Shown here: positions 40,928-49,610 of the stretch, piece by piece | Position numbering within the stretch: position 1 is the stretch's first letter | Layout: each line of letters starts with the position of its first letter | Source: Actinomycetes bacterium | GTDB lineage: Bacteria > Actinomycetota > Acidimicrobiia > Acidimicrobiales > JAMCPL01 | Length of the DNA: 64,000 nt | Assembly: GCA_021816935.1 (NCBI GenBank) | Contig: JAKAWR010000002.1 | Location: forward strand, 129,039 to 193,038 | Reading direction: 5' to 3' | The notes under the pieces: generated by a model | The model's input: the letters and a program-made list of their open reading frames with translations, nothing else | Told to the model about the DNA's origin: nothing | Database searches by the model: none | Program-made: the position numbers and the translations under genes

Positions 40928-41650
40928 GTGGGGAGGATGAAGGATGCAACCGACGCAACATTCGACCACGACGTCCTCGCACGATCCGTCGAGGTGCCCG
41001 TGGTCGTGGACCTGTGGGCGCCTTGGTGCGGGCCGTGCCGCACGCTGAGCCCGATCATCGAGCGCGTGGCGGCAGCGTTGAACGGCGCGCTGGAGCTCGT
41101 CAAAGTGAACGTAGACGAGAACCCCGCTATTTCCCAGGCATTCCGGGTGCAGTCGATCCCGACGGTCGTGGCAATCAAGGACCGCCAGGTGGTCGACGCT
41201 TTCATGGGGGCGCTCCCGGAACCTCAGGTTGCCGAGTGGATGGGGAAGCTCGTCGCGTCGCCCGAACAGATCGAAGTCGACGAGCTCGTCGCCAAGGGTG
41301 ACGAGCAGTCACTACGCCTGGCGCTCGAGATCGACCCGAACTCGGAAAAGGCGCTCGTAGCGCTGGGCGGGATTCTCGTTGAACGGGGGGACGTGGATGA
41401 AGCCACGGCTCTGCTCGCCAAGCTCCCCGAGACGCCGGAAGTGCGAAGGCTGCGTGCGGTGGCTCGCCTGGCAGGAGAAGGCGTGAATACATCTGACCAA
41501 GATATAACTGCGCGCCTGGAGAACCTGCTCGAGCGGGTGAAGACCGACGAGGCGGCGCGCCGGGAATACGTCGACATCCTGGACGCGATGGAACCCGACG
41601 ACCCGCGCACCTCGAGGTACCGCAAAGCGCTCTCCGACCGGCTTTTCTGA
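40928..41650 (+). CDS. Thioredoxin-domain co-chaperone (CnoX/YbbN-like)
   Basis: 240 aa from GTG 40928, or 237 from ATG 40937, whose GGGGAGG is almost adjoining, so the start is open. Residues 10-105 form a thioredoxin fold with active site WAPWCGPCRTLSPI and the cis-proline loop VQSIPTVVAIKD. The rest is a helical TPR-like region (LRLALEIDPNSEKALVALGG; VDEATALLAKLPETPEVRRL). This is the CnoX/YbbN plan, a chaperone that hands clients to GroEL or DnaK. A TATAAC at 40904-40909 could be the -10 element. Confidence 0.88.
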   Translation: MGRMKDATDATFDHDVLARSVEVPVVVDLWAPWCGPCRTLSPIIERVAAALNGALELVKVNVDENPAISQAFRVQSIPTVVAIKDRQVVDAFMGALPEPQVAEWMGKLVASPEQIEVDELVAKGDEQSLRLALEIDPNSEKALVALGGILVERGDVDEATALLAKLPETPEVRRLRAVARLAGEGVNTSDQDITARLENLLERVKTDEAARREYVDILDAMEPDDPRTSRYRKALSDRLF

Positions 41651-41699
41651 ACAGCCACTCTCTGTTGTCCCGTCCGGCGCTCATCGAACAGGCTGAACC

Positions 41700-42635
41700 G
41701 TGAGCGGCGCGAGGAAGGAAGGCCCGGATAAGCCGTCCGCCGGGGCAAGTGCGGTGGGTCTGGTTCTCAGGCTGGGAGACAGGACCTACGATCTGTCGAC
41801 GCGGGCCATCGTAGCCGGCATCCTGAACCGCACGCCCGATTCCTTCTTCGACCACGGCGCGACCTTCGAGCTGGATTCGCTGCTGGCACGCGCGGCGGAA
41901 CACGTTGAGGCGGGGGCCGACATCCTCGAGGTGGGAGGCGTGAAGGCCGGCATCGGCGCCGAAGTGACCCTGGCCGAGGAGCTTGACCGGGTCATACCCG
42001 CCGTCGCCGCCCTCGTCGATCGGTTTGGAGTACCCGTGGCCGTGGATACCTGGCGGGGGACTGTCATCCGGGAGGCAATGGCCGCAGGTGCCGTGCTCGC
42101 CAACGACATCAGCGGCTTTGCGGACCCGGAGTACCTACCCGCGGTGGCGCAGGCCGGAGGATCCGTGGTTGCGACGCATATCAGGCTGAGGCCCAGGGAG
42201 TACGACCCGAACCCGGTCTACGATGACGTCGTCTCCGAAGTGGAGGCCTTCCTTGCCGGCTGCATCGACATGGCCGAACGTGCCGGCATACCGCGCGACC
42301 GGATCGTGATCGATCCGGGTCTGGACCTCGGCAAGAACGCAGAACAGTCCCTTGCCCTGCTCGGATCGTCTGGCGAGTTCACCTCCCTCGGGCAGCCGCT
42401 TTTCCTTGCGGCCTCGAACAAGGACTTCCTCGGCGAGACGCTTTCCCTGGCCGTGAACGAGCGGCGGGACGCGACGATGGCTGCTCTGTCGATCGGGATC
42501 ATGCTCGGCTGCAGAGTGCTCCGGGTACACGACGTGAGCGGTGCCTGCCGGGTCCGCAACACGATTGCCGCCCTCCTCGCAGGCCGGCCAGCCGTTCCCG
42601 CCCAGAGTCTCAGCTTGTCCCCGGCAGGATGGTAG
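41700..42635 (+). CDS. Dihydropteroate synthase-like protein (FolP2-type)
   Basis: A 311-aa TIM-barrel pterin-binding protein. Matches to DHPS include AGILNRTPDSFFDHGATFEL, VAVDTWRGTVIREAM, ANDISGFADPE, IDPGLDLGKNAEQ and VHDVSGACRVRN. Several catalytic-loop residues differ: EVGGVKAG replaces the usual GESTRPG loop, and ASNKDFLGE replaces the SRKSFIG sulfa/pABA-site motif. Such divergence is typical of FolP2-type paralogues, one of which in mycobacteria lacks DHPS activity. No folB, folK or folE is adjacent. A different pterin or related substrate is possible. Confidence 0.8.
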   Translation: MSGARKEGPDKPSAGASAVGLVLRLGDRTYDLSTRAIVAGILNRTPDSFFDHGATFELDSLLARAAEHVEAGADILEVGGVKAGIGAEVTLAEELDRVIPAVAALVDRFGVPVAVDTWRGTVIREAMAAGAVLANDISGFADPEYLPAVAQAGGSVVATHIRLRPREYDPNPVYDDVVSEVEAFLAGCIDMAERAGIPRDRIVIDPGLDLGKNAEQSLALLGSSGEFTSLGQPLFLAASNKDFLGETLSLAVNERRDATMAALSIGIMLGCRVLRVHDVSGACRVRNTIAALLAGRPAVPAQSLSLSPAGW

Positions 42636-42645
42636 ATTGCGGGCC

Positions 42646-43821
42646 GTGACGGCAAACGGCAGGACTGCGGCGGGCCGCGCCGGAAACGGCAGGACTACGG
42701 CGGCACAGGCGGGAGGCGGCAAGACCGCACCGGGCCGGGAAGCAACGGGTGGCAACGGCTCGGCGGGCCAGGCAGCCGGCGACAGGGCGCAGGATGGCGA
42801 ACATAGTTGCTATCTCGTTCAGGGACAGGACCAGTCGCTGATCGACCAGGCAGCCTCGGCCATTCTTCACAAGCTCGCAGGTGATGGCGATCCCTCGCAG
42901 GTCGTCGAGGAGCACGGGGCACCAGGGGCCGGCGGTATCGACGTAGGGAGGCTGGTCGACGCTCTCACCACTCCGAGCCTGTTCGGCGACCGCCGCATCG
43001 TGGTGGTCAGGCAGGCAGGTCAGCTCGGAGCCTCAGGGGCCGAGACGATCTCCGGGCTGGTCGCAGACCTGCCCCCCGGTACCGTGCTCGTGCTGGTCGG
43101 CGGCGGGAAAGCAATCCCAGCTGCACTCAAGAAGGCGACCGAGCGCCACGGCACGATCGTGGACACGTCCGTGGGCAGGGGACGGGAGCGTTCGAGATGG
43201 TTCCAGGAGCGGGTGACCGCCAACGGATTACATCTTGAGCCGGCTGCCGTCAACTCGATCGAGACCACGCTCGGAGAGGATCTGCCCCGCCTCGAAGGGC
43301 TCCTCGCCTCACTCCTGGCAACGTATGGACCCCGCCAGAAGATAACGGCGGCGGATGTCGCGCAGTTCACGGGGTCACTGGGAGCGGTCCCTCCATGGGA
43401 GCTGACCGACGCTATCAGCTCGGGCAGCACAACCATGGCAATCACCGCCCTGCGCAGGCTGGTGCGGGCAGGGGGAATGCACCCACTGGGGATAATCGCC
43501 GTTCTTCACCGCTATTTCGAGCAGATCCTGTTGCTGGACGGTTCGATGGTGTCATCGGGCCAAGAGGCGGCTGCGATCCTGGGGGTGAAATCCACGTTCG
43601 TGGCAGAGAAGGCCCTCAAGAACTGCAGGAGGCTTGGTTCGACCGAGGTCATCGCAAGAGCAATCTCCCTGCTTTCCCAAGCCGACCTCGACCTGCGGGG
43701 TGCCAGCGGCCTCGCTCCCGAGTTGGTTGCGGAGATCCTGGTGGCCCGCCTCGCCCGCCTTGTCCCCGCCGACGCTGGAAGAGCGGCCGGGAGGCCCCCC
43801 CGATACTCACGCCGCGCTTAG
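42646..43821 (+). CDS. holA: DNA polymerase III delta subunit
   Basis: 391 aa from GTG 42646, ten bases after the folP-like stop; the first 40 residues are a Gly/Ala-rich tail. It opens the sliding clamp as part of the clamp loader. Family features: SCYLVQGQDQSLIDQAASAI (degenerate P-loop region), TTPSLFGDRRIVVVRQAGQL, GTVLVLVGGGKAIPAALKKA, and the helical C-terminus with ALRRLVRAGGMHPLGIIAVL and LSQADLDLRGASGLAPELVA. It converges with rpsT, a very common holA-rpsT arrangement. Confidence 0.92.
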   Translation: MTANGRTAAGRAGNGRTTAAQAGGGKTAPGREATGGNGSAGQAAGDRAQDGEHSCYLVQGQDQSLIDQAASAILHKLAGDGDPSQVVEEHGAPGAGGIDVGRLVDALTTPSLFGDRRIVVVRQAGQLGASGAETISGLVADLPPGTVLVLVGGGKAIPAALKKATERHGTIVDTSVGRGRERSRWFQERVTANGLHLEPAAVNSIETTLGEDLPRLEGLLASLLATYGPRQKITAADVAQFTGSLGAVPPWELTDAISSGSTTMAITALRRLVRAGGMHPLGIIAVLHRYFEQILLLDGSMVSSGQEAAAILGVKSTFVAEKALKNCRRLGSTEVIARAISLLSQADLDLRGASGLAPELVAEILVARLARLVPADAGRAAGRPPRYSRRA

Positions 43822-43870
43822 TGCCCCGTCAGCACGGTTGCACCGCTGACGCCTCAATCCCGGCGTGGAG

Positions 43871-43947
43871 GCAGTCCGCTGTACTGCCGAAAGGAAGGAG
43901 TGGCGAAGCACTGCTTCGCCCGAGATCCCTATCCGCTGAGGCTCTTA
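43871..43947. repeat. Family B repeat, right-hand part, between holA and rpsT
   Basis: GCAGTCCGCTGTACTGCCGA, the hairpin GGCGAAGCACTGCTTCGCC, and the terminal ATCCGCTGAGGCTCTTA are present. The left terminal repeat is missing. The final TTA (43945-43947) is the complement of the rpsT stop codon TAA. Confidence 0.75.
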
Positions 43948-44232
43948 GGCCTGCGATTGGGCTGGGGCCCGTTTCATCAGGCGGGACTTGCGCCGGGCAG
44001 CCTGGTTGGGGTGGATGACGCCCTGAGCCGCCGCCTTGTCGATCCGCTTCACCGCTACAACAACGGCAGCTTCGGTATCTCCCGGCTCCCCACCACGGCC
44101 TTGGCGCTCTGCTTCGATCGCCTGGAAAGCGTTCTTGGCTCTTGTGCGCATCTCCGAACGGGCGGCCCGGTTGCGCAGGCGCCTCTTCTCGTTCTGCCTG
44201 TTTCTCTTGATCTGGCTCTTGATGTTTGCCAC
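43945..44232 (-). CDS. rpsT: 30S ribosomal protein S20
   Basis: 95 aa from GTG 44232 (VANIKSQIKRNRQNEKRRLR, the canonical S20 start). The C-terminal helix ends KAAAQGVIHPNQAARRKSRL. It binds 16S rRNA early in assembly. A consensus extended -10 promoter (TGTTATAAT) ends nine bases before the GTG, so the mRNA may be leaderless. The stop codon lies in a family B repeat. Confidence 0.96.
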   Translation of the reverse strand: MANIKSQIKRNRQNEKRRLRNRAARSEMRTRAKNAFQAIEAERQGRGGEPGDTEAAVVVAVKRIDKAAAQGVIHPNQAARRKSRLMKRAPAQSQA

Positions 44233-44241
44233 AGGTAGACG

Positions 44242-44250
44242 ATTATAACA
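44242..44250 (-). promoter_or_regulatory. Extended -10 promoter of rpsT
   Basis: On the minus strand TGTTATAAT, with TATAAT at 44247-44242 and the TGn extension at 44250-44248. Nine bases lie between it and the GTG start. No TTGACA-like -35 is present, as expected for an extended -10 promoter. Confidence 0.6.
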
Positions 44251-44337
44251 AGCGCGCAACCACCCGCTCGACAGCCCCGGTCAGCCCCGGCTTCCGGACC
44301 GGTCTAAGCGGCAACCATCGACAACTGTTGGCGCCGG

Positions 44338-45378
44338 TTACGCTAGGAGGTGGCAGACGGACTTCGCCACCTCGCCCGTCGAGCCGAAGGGCTGGGCCTG
44401 CTCACGCCCGGCAAGCAGCTTCTCCACCGCGGCCTCCATGCGGGCGGCGGCGGCCTCCTCCCCAAGATGACGGAGCATCAGGGCAGCCGACCTGATGGCC
44501 GCAACAGGGTTCGCCCGGCCCGACCCGGCGATGTCGTGCGCAGCTCCATGGACCGGCTCGAACAGCGAGGGGCCAGTGCGGGCCGGGTTGAGGTTGGCCG
44601 ACGCGGCAAACCCTATCCCGCCGAAGACAGCCCCGGCCAGATCGGTGAGGATGTCCCCGAAAAGGTTGTCCGTAACCACTACGTCATAGCGCGCCGGGTT
44701 CTCCACAAGGTAGATCGACGCGGCATCCACGTGGTTGTAGTCCGTGGAGACTTCGGGGTATTCCCGCCCCACCTCTTCGAAAGCCCTGCTCCAGAGATCC
44801 CCCGCATAGGTGAGCACGTTCGTCTTGTGGACCAGCGCCAGCCTGCGGGCAGGGCGGTCATAGGCCAGCTGGTAAGCGAACCGGACGCACCTCTCCACGC
44901 CGAAGCGGGTGTTGACCGAACCCTGGGTCGCCACCTCCTGCTGCGTTCCGCGCCGGAGGATGCCGCCCTCTCCGGCATAGGGCCCCTCGGTGTTTTCCCG
45001 TACCACAACCATGTCGCAGCCCGAGGCGATTGATCCGCCAACCCCGGAAAAAGGCCGCATATTGACATAAAGGTCCAGATCGAACCGGAGCCGGAGCAGG
45101 AGTCCCCTCTCCAGGAGACCCGGTGGTACCTTCTTCGAGCCGACCGGGGGACCGACGGCTCCGAGCAGGATAGCATCCACCCCCTTCAGCTCTTCGAGCA
45201 CGGAGTCAGGCAGTACCTCGCCAGTGCGGATGTAGCGATCCGCCCCGAGGTCGTAAGAGGCCGTGTCCAGGCAAACTCCCGCCTCTGCGACGACTTCGAG
45301 CGCGGCGGCCGTCACCTCCGGGCCGATCCCGTCGCCCCCTATCACCGCGACCTTGTGGACTGCCGAACCTTGCGCCAT
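44338..45378 (-). CDS. leuB: 3-isopropylmalate dehydrogenase
   Basis: 346 aa from ATG 45378 ([20 protein letters not shown]). The third enzyme of leucine synthesis: NAD-dependent oxidative decarboxylation of 3-isopropylmalate. Signatures include [51 protein letters not shown], and the metal/cofactor loops [20 protein letters not shown] and [20 protein letters not shown]. It is divergent from greA-leuC-leuD, so the leucine genes share a 73-bp control region. leuA is not in the window. Confidence 0.95.
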   Translation of the reverse strand: MAQGSAVHKVAVIGGDGIGPEVTAAALEVVAEAGVCLDTASYDLGADRYIRTGEVLPDSVLEELKGVDAILLGAVGPPVGSKKVPPGLLERGLLLRLRFDLDLYVNMRPFSGVGGSIASGCDMVVVRENTEGPYAGEGGILRRGTQQEVATQGSVNTRFGVERCVRFAYQLAYDRPARRLALVHKTNVLTYAGDLWSRAFEEVGREYPEVSTDYNHVDAASIYLVENPARYDVVVTDNLFGDILTDLAGAVFGGIGFAASANLNPARTGPSLFEPVHGAAHDIAGSGRANPVAAIRSAALMLRHLGEEAAAARMEAAVEKLLAGREQAQPFGSTGEVAKSVCHLLA

Positions 45379-45386
45379 TGTCCAAG

Positions 45387-45392
45387 ATGCTA
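45387..45392 (-). promoter_or_regulatory. -10 element TAGCAT for leuB
   Basis: Eight bases upstream of the leuB ATG on the minus strand, which predicts a leaderless or near-leaderless transcript. No convincing -35. Confidence 0.35.
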
Positions 45393-45438
45393 ACGCGGCC
45401 TCCGGATGCCGGGAAAACCCGCGGGCGAGCTTGGGGGT

Positions 45439-45444
45439 TATGAT
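45439..45444 (+). promoter_or_regulatory. -10 element TATGAT for the greA-leuCD operon
   Basis: Seven bases separate it from the ATG at 45452, again consistent with leaderless translation. Confidence 0.4.
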
Positions 45445-45451
45445 TGCACTG

Positions 45452-46015
45452 ATGGCGAAACCGTTGCTGAACAAGACGTTCCCGGGTGGGGTGCTGCCAG
45501 GCAAGACAGGCGCCGCCGCTGGCGCGGGCGACCAACCGGCGAGCAAGACCCTCACGCGTACGGCCTTCGAGAAGCTCACCGCCGAGCTGGATGACCTCAC
45601 GACCAGGGGGCGGATCGAGATCGCGCGGGCCATCGAAGCAGCCCGTGCGCTTGGGGACCTGTCCGAGAACGGTGACTACCATGCCGCCAAGGATGCCCAG
45701 GGCAAGATGGAATCCCGCATCCGCAGGATCCAGGCAACGCTCGAAGGAGCTGCGATTGTCGCCGACGAGGAGGCTGCCCGGTCGGAGACCGTCACGACGG
45801 GGTCCGTGGTAATCGTCATCTACGAAGGCGACGACCAACCCGAGTCGCTGATAGTGGGCACGCTGGAAGAGGAGAGGGACGGCCTCTCGTCGGTCTCGCC
45901 CAGCTCACCGCTCGGCCAAGCCCTCATGGGACGCAAAGCGGGCGACACCGTGGAGTACGAGGCTCCGAGCGGCATGCTCAGGGTCACCGTGTCCCGCGTC
46001 GGCGGGGACACGTGA
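45452..46015 (+). CDS. greA: Transcription elongation factor GreA
   Basis: 187 aa from ATG 45452 ([20 protein letters not shown]); an ATG at 45440 is an alternative. The first 30 residues are an extra tail. The coiled-coil domain has [20 protein letters not shown] and the acidic tip [20 protein letters not shown], which enters the RNA polymerase secondary channel to trigger cleavage of backtracked RNA. The C-terminal FKBP-like domain has [20 protein letters not shown]. It is followed by leuC after one base. Confidence 0.92.
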   Translation: MAKPLLNKTFPGGVLPGKTGAAAGAGDQPASKTLTRTAFEKLTAELDDLTTRGRIEIARAIEAARALGDLSENGDYHAAKDAQGKMESRIRRIQATLEGAAIVADEEAARSETVTTGSVVIVIYEGDDQPESLIVGTLEEERDGLSSVSPSSPLGQALMGRKAGDTVEYEAPSGMLRVTVSRVGGDT

Positions 46016-46016
46016 A

Positions 46017-47447
46017 ATGGCGACCCCGGCCACTCTCCAGGACAAGTTGTGGGATCGCCATGTCGTCAGGTCGGCAGAGGGGGAGCCCGATCTTCTCTAC
46101 ATAGACCTTCACCTGGTGCATGAGGTAACGTCGCCCCAGGCCTTTGACGGGCTCAGACTTGCCGAGCGGGCCGTACGGCGTCCCGACCTGACCGTTGCGA
46201 CCGCTGATCACAACGTGCCGACCACGAACATCAACGGTCCTGTCGAGGACCCTGTATCCGCCAGGCAGCTCGAGGTCCTGGCGTCGAACTGCAAGGACTT
46301 CTCCATCGCCTTTTTCCCTATGGGCCATCCCGACCAGGGCATAGTCCATGTGATCGGTCCAGAGCTCGGGCTGACCCAGCCCGGAATGACGATCGTGTGC
46401 GGAGACAGCCACACCTCCACGCACGGCGCTTTCGGCACGCTTGCATTCGGCATCGGAACATCGGAAGTAGAGCACGTTCTCGCCACGCAGACGCTGCCCC
46501 AATCCCGCCAGCGCAGCCTGAGCGTGACCGTGAACGGAGCCCTGGCCCCGTGGGTCACGGCCAAGGACCTTGCCCTGGAGATCATCCGGACTCTCGGTAC
46601 AGGGGGCGGAATGGGCTTCATGATCGAGTACCGGGGCCCTGCGATCACCGCTCTGTCGATGGAGGGACGCATGACCGTCTGCAACATGAGCATAGAGGCC
46701 GGCGCGAGAGCAGGCATGGTAGCACCAGACGACACGACCTTTGCCTACCTGGAAGGGAGGCGGTTCGCTCCGGATGGCCTGCTCTGGGAGGCGGCCGTCG
46801 ACGATTGGCGCTCGCTTGCCACCGACGAGGGCGCCCGGTTCGACCGGGAGCTCGATCTTGACGCCTCCGAGATCGGCGCCAACGTCACGTGGGGCACCAA
46901 CCCGGCGCAGGTGGTCCCGATCAGCGGAGAGGTGCCATACCCCGAATCGTTCGATGATGCGCCGGCAAAGGAAGCAGCCGCTCGGGCGCTTGCCTACATG
47001 GGCCTTGCGCCCGGGACTCCGATGCGCGACATACCCGTGAAAACGGTGTTCGTCGGTTCGTGCACCAACTCGAGGATCGAGGACCTGCGCCTGGCAGCAT
47101 CGGTGTTCGAGGGTCGCCACGCCGCAAGCGGGGTCCGCGTGCTCGTCGTACCCGGGTCCCGCACGATCAAGGAGCAGGCCGAGCGGGAGGGCCTCGACCG
47201 GATTTTCCGGGATAGCGGATGCGAGTGGCGCGAGCCGGGTTGCTCGATGTGCCTGGCAATGAACCCCGACAAGCTCGCGCCCGGCGAGCGGAGTGCATCC
47301 ACCTCGAACAGGAACTTCGAAGGCCGCCAGGGACGCGGGGGAAGAACGCATCTCGTCTCGCCGGCGGTCGCTGCTGCGACAGCGATTGCGGGCACGTTCG
47401 CCACACCTGAGGACATTGGCACGGCAGCGGGGGATCTCGGGTCGTGA
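46017..47447 (+). CDS. leuC: 3-isopropylmalate dehydratase large subunit
   Basis: A 476-aa aconitase-family subunit with a [4Fe-4S] cluster; with LeuD it isomerises 2- to 3-isopropylmalate. Signatures: [48 protein letters not shown], and the cluster cysteines in [13 protein letters not shown] and [15 protein letters not shown]. The length is normal. It is tightly spaced after greA and 16 nt before leuD. Confidence 0.96.
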   Translation: MATPATLQDKLWDRHVVRSAEGEPDLLYIDLHLVHEVTSPQAFDGLRLAERAVRRPDLTVATADHNVPTTNINGPVEDPVSARQLEVLASNCKDFSIAFFPMGHPDQGIVHVIGPELGLTQPGMTIVCGDSHTSTHGAFGTLAFGIGTSEVEHVLATQTLPQSRQRSLSVTVNGALAPWVTAKDLALEIIRTLGTGGGMGFMIEYRGPAITALSMEGRMTVCNMSIEAGARAGMVAPDDTTFAYLEGRRFAPDGLLWEAAVDDWRSLATDEGARFDRELDLDASEIGANVTWGTNPAQVVPISGEVPYPESFDDAPAKEAAARALAYMGLAPGTPMRDIPVKTVFVGSCTNSRIEDLRLAASVFEGRHAASGVRVLVVPGSRTIKEQAEREGLDRIFRDSGCEWREPGCSMCLAMNPDKLAPGERSASTSNRNFEGRQGRGGRTHLVSPAVAAATAIAGTFATPEDIGTAAGDLGS

Positions 47448-47463
47448 CGGAGGTCAGGTCATC

Positions 47464-48129
47464 ATGAAGCCGGTTAGGATCATCGAATCACGGGCGGTGC
47501 CGCTCGCAAGGTCGGACGTCGACACGGATCAGATCATCCCTTCGGACTGGCTGAAGCGGGTAGAAAGGACCGGTTTCGGCGCAGGACTTTTCTCCGAGTG
47601 GCGCGACGGTCCGGAATTCATCCTCAACAATCCTGACTACGCGGGTGCACAGATACTCCTGGCCGGACCGAACTTCGGTACGGGCTCGTCCAGGGAGCAC
47701 GCCGTGTGGGCACTGATGGACTACGGCTTCGATGCCGTCGTATCTCCCCGCTTCGGCGATATTTTCAAGACCAACTGCACGAAACAGGGGCTTCTCCCGG
47801 TGGAGCTCGACGAGCATGCACTGGAAGGACTCATGGAGGCTGTGGCCAGGGACCCAACAACTCTGATCGTCATCGACGTTGACCGGCTGACCGTGGAAGC
47901 GCCTTCCGCAGGCATAACCGCCTCGTTCGCGCTGGACGGATTCGTAAGGCAGCGCTTCCTCAACGGTTGGGACGACATTTCGCTCACACTCCTTCATGAT
48001 GAGGAGATAGCCGCTTTCGAGACGTCGCGTCCCGAGTGGACGGTGCATGTCCCGCTCTCTCCCTCTTCGCCTGCCGGAGGGACGGCCGCGGCGGCGAACC
48101 AATCCCCGTCGCCCGCCGGCCCGGGGTGA
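47464..48129 (+). CDS. leuD: 3-isopropylmalate dehydratase small subunit
   Basis: 221 aa from ATG 47464 (MKPVRIIESRAVPLARSDVD), with GGAGG near 47451. It completes the LeuCD isomerase. Signatures: VDTDQIIPSDWLKRVERTGF, LAGPNFGTGSSREHAVWALM, DAVVSPRFGDIFKTNCTKQG and NGWDDISLTLLHDEEIAAFE. The C-terminal 30 residues are a low-complexity Pro/Ala/Ser tail not needed for the fold. The DAHP synthase gene begins two bases after its stop. Confidence 0.95.
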   Translation: MKPVRIIESRAVPLARSDVDTDQIIPSDWLKRVERTGFGAGLFSEWRDGPEFILNNPDYAGAQILLAGPNFGTGSSREHAVWALMDYGFDAVVSPRFGDIFKTNCTKQGLLPVELDEHALEGLMEAVARDPTTLIVIDVDRLTVEAPSAGITASFALDGFVRQRFLNGWDDISLTLLHDEEIAAFETSRPEWTVHVPLSPSSPAGGTAAAANQSPSPAGPG

Positions 48130-48131
48130 CC

Positions 48132-49547
48132 ATGCCGGCGACGGAACGTTCAGCGCGCCGACCCGCCCCGACCCCACCGGCGCCGCAACGGGTACCCCAG
48201 CGGCGGGCCCGATCCTGGAAGCCCGACAGCTGGAGAGCACGGCCCGCTGAGCAGCAGCCGGATTGGCCGGATCCCGAACAGCTCGAAGGGGTCGGGCACG
48301 AGCTGTCCTCCATGTCGGCCTTGGTCGCCACCGCCGAAGTGAGAAGGCTCAGGGCAGAGCTTGCCGAGGTTGCTGCCGGGCGAGCGTTCCTCCTGCAGGC
48401 AGGCGACTGCTCTGAGTCGTTCGACGAGTTCACCGCGCCGGCGGTCCGCAACAAGTTGAAGGTCATACTGCAGATGGCGGTCCTGCTCACCTATGGTTCG
48501 GGCCTTCCGGTAGTCAAGGTCGGCCGGATCGCGGGCCAGTTCGCCAAGCCCCGCTCTTCACCAACCGAAGACATCGGCGGCATCTGCCTCCCCGCCTTCA
48601 GGGGCCACATGGTCAACGGGGACGCTCCGGATGCCCAGTCGCGAACCCCGGACCCGAGAAGGCTGCTTGGGGCGTACCACCAGTCGGCAGCTACGCTTGC
48701 CCTGCTGGGTTCGTTCGCGCACGGGGGATTTGCCGACCTCTCTCAAGTTCATTCGTGGAACCTCGAGTTCGTCGCCTCCTCCAAGGAGGGTAGGCGATAC
48801 AACCGGATTGCGAACGAGATCGACAGGTCACTCCGGTTCATGGCTGCATGCGGGATCGACCTGGACTCCGAGGAGACGCTGCACAAGGTGGATTTCTATA
48901 CGAGTCACGAGGCACTGATCCTCCATTACGAAGAGGCCCTCACCCGGATGAACAGCGCGGACGGACTGTGGTATGGCCAATCCGCGCACATGCTCTGGGC
49001 AGGGGAGAGATCGAGACGGCTGGACGGTTCGCATATCGAGTTCCTTTCGGGTATCGCCAACCCTGTCGGGGTCAAGGTCGGTCCGTCAATCAAGCCGGGA
49101 GAGCTGGTAAGGCTTTGCGAGCGGCTGGATCCCAAGCGGCAGCCCGGCAGGCTCACGCTCATCGCGAGGATGGGAGCGGACAAGGTCCGTGACGTGCTTC
49201 CCCCGTTGCTGCAGGCGATTGCCGGAGAGGGCTTCCCGGTGGTGTGGGCCTGCGACCCGATGCATGCCAACACCTTCCTCTCCGACGGCGGCCGCAAGAC
49301 GAGGCGTTTCGATGACATCGTCAGGGAGATCGAAGGCTTCTTTTCCGCCCATGGCGAGGCGGGGACCTTCCCCGGCGGTGTTCACCTGGAGCTCACCGGC
49401 GACAACGTGACCGAATGCCTGGGTGGCCTGGACGAGATCGGCGAGGACCGGCTCCATGTGCGCTACACCACCACCTGCGACCCCCGCCTGAACGCGCGCC
49501 AGGCGATCGAGCTCGCATTCCTGGTCTCGGAGCTGCTCCAGTCCTGA
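48132..49547 (+). CDS. aroG: Class II 3-deoxy-7-phosphoheptulonate (DAHP) synthase
   Basis: 471 aa from ATG 48132. First step of the shikimate pathway: phosphoenolpyruvate plus erythrose 4-phosphate to DAHP. The class II (plant/actinobacterial) features are SWKPDSWRARPAEQQPDWPD, LLQAGDCSESFDEFTAPAV (metal Cys), KVGRIAGQFAKPRSSPTE, FYTSHEALILHYEEALTR, VGVKVGPSIKPGELVRLC, VVWACDPMHANTF and GGVHLELTGDNVTECLGG. It is directly linked to leuCD, giving a mixed amino-acid operon. No regulatory domain is fused. Confidence 0.96.
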   Translation: MPATERSARRPAPTPPAPQRVPQRRARSWKPDSWRARPAEQQPDWPDPEQLEGVGHELSSMSALVATAEVRRLRAELAEVAAGRAFLLQAGDCSESFDEFTAPAVRNKLKVILQMAVLLTYGSGLPVVKVGRIAGQFAKPRSSPTEDIGGICLPAFRGHMVNGDAPDAQSRTPDPRRLLGAYHQSAATLALLGSFAHGGFADLSQVHSWNLEFVASSKEGRRYNRIANEIDRSLRFMAACGIDLDSEETLHKVDFYTSHEALILHYEEALTRMNSADGLWYGQSAHMLWAGERSRRLDGSHIEFLSGIANPVGVKVGPSIKPGELVRLCERLDPKRQPGRLTLIARMGADKVRDVLPPLLQAIAGEGFPVVWACDPMHANTFLSDGGRKTRRFDDIVREIEGFFSAHGEAGTFPGGVHLELTGDNVTECLGGLDEIGEDRLHVRYTTTCDPRLNARQAIELAFLVSELLQS

Positions 49548-49572
49548 TGCGAGGCGGGGTGACCCTCCTGCG

Positions 49573-49601
49573 TTGCATCGGAGGCCCAACGGGCTCATAA
49601 T
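49573..49601 (+). promoter_or_regulatory. Sigma-70 promoter of the secreted propeller protein
   Basis: TTGCAT (49573-49578), 17-bp spacer, CATAAT (49596-49601). Nine bases later comes the ATG at 49611, so the transcript is likely leaderless. Confidence 0.55.
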
Positions 49602-49610
49602 TGAAGCCTT

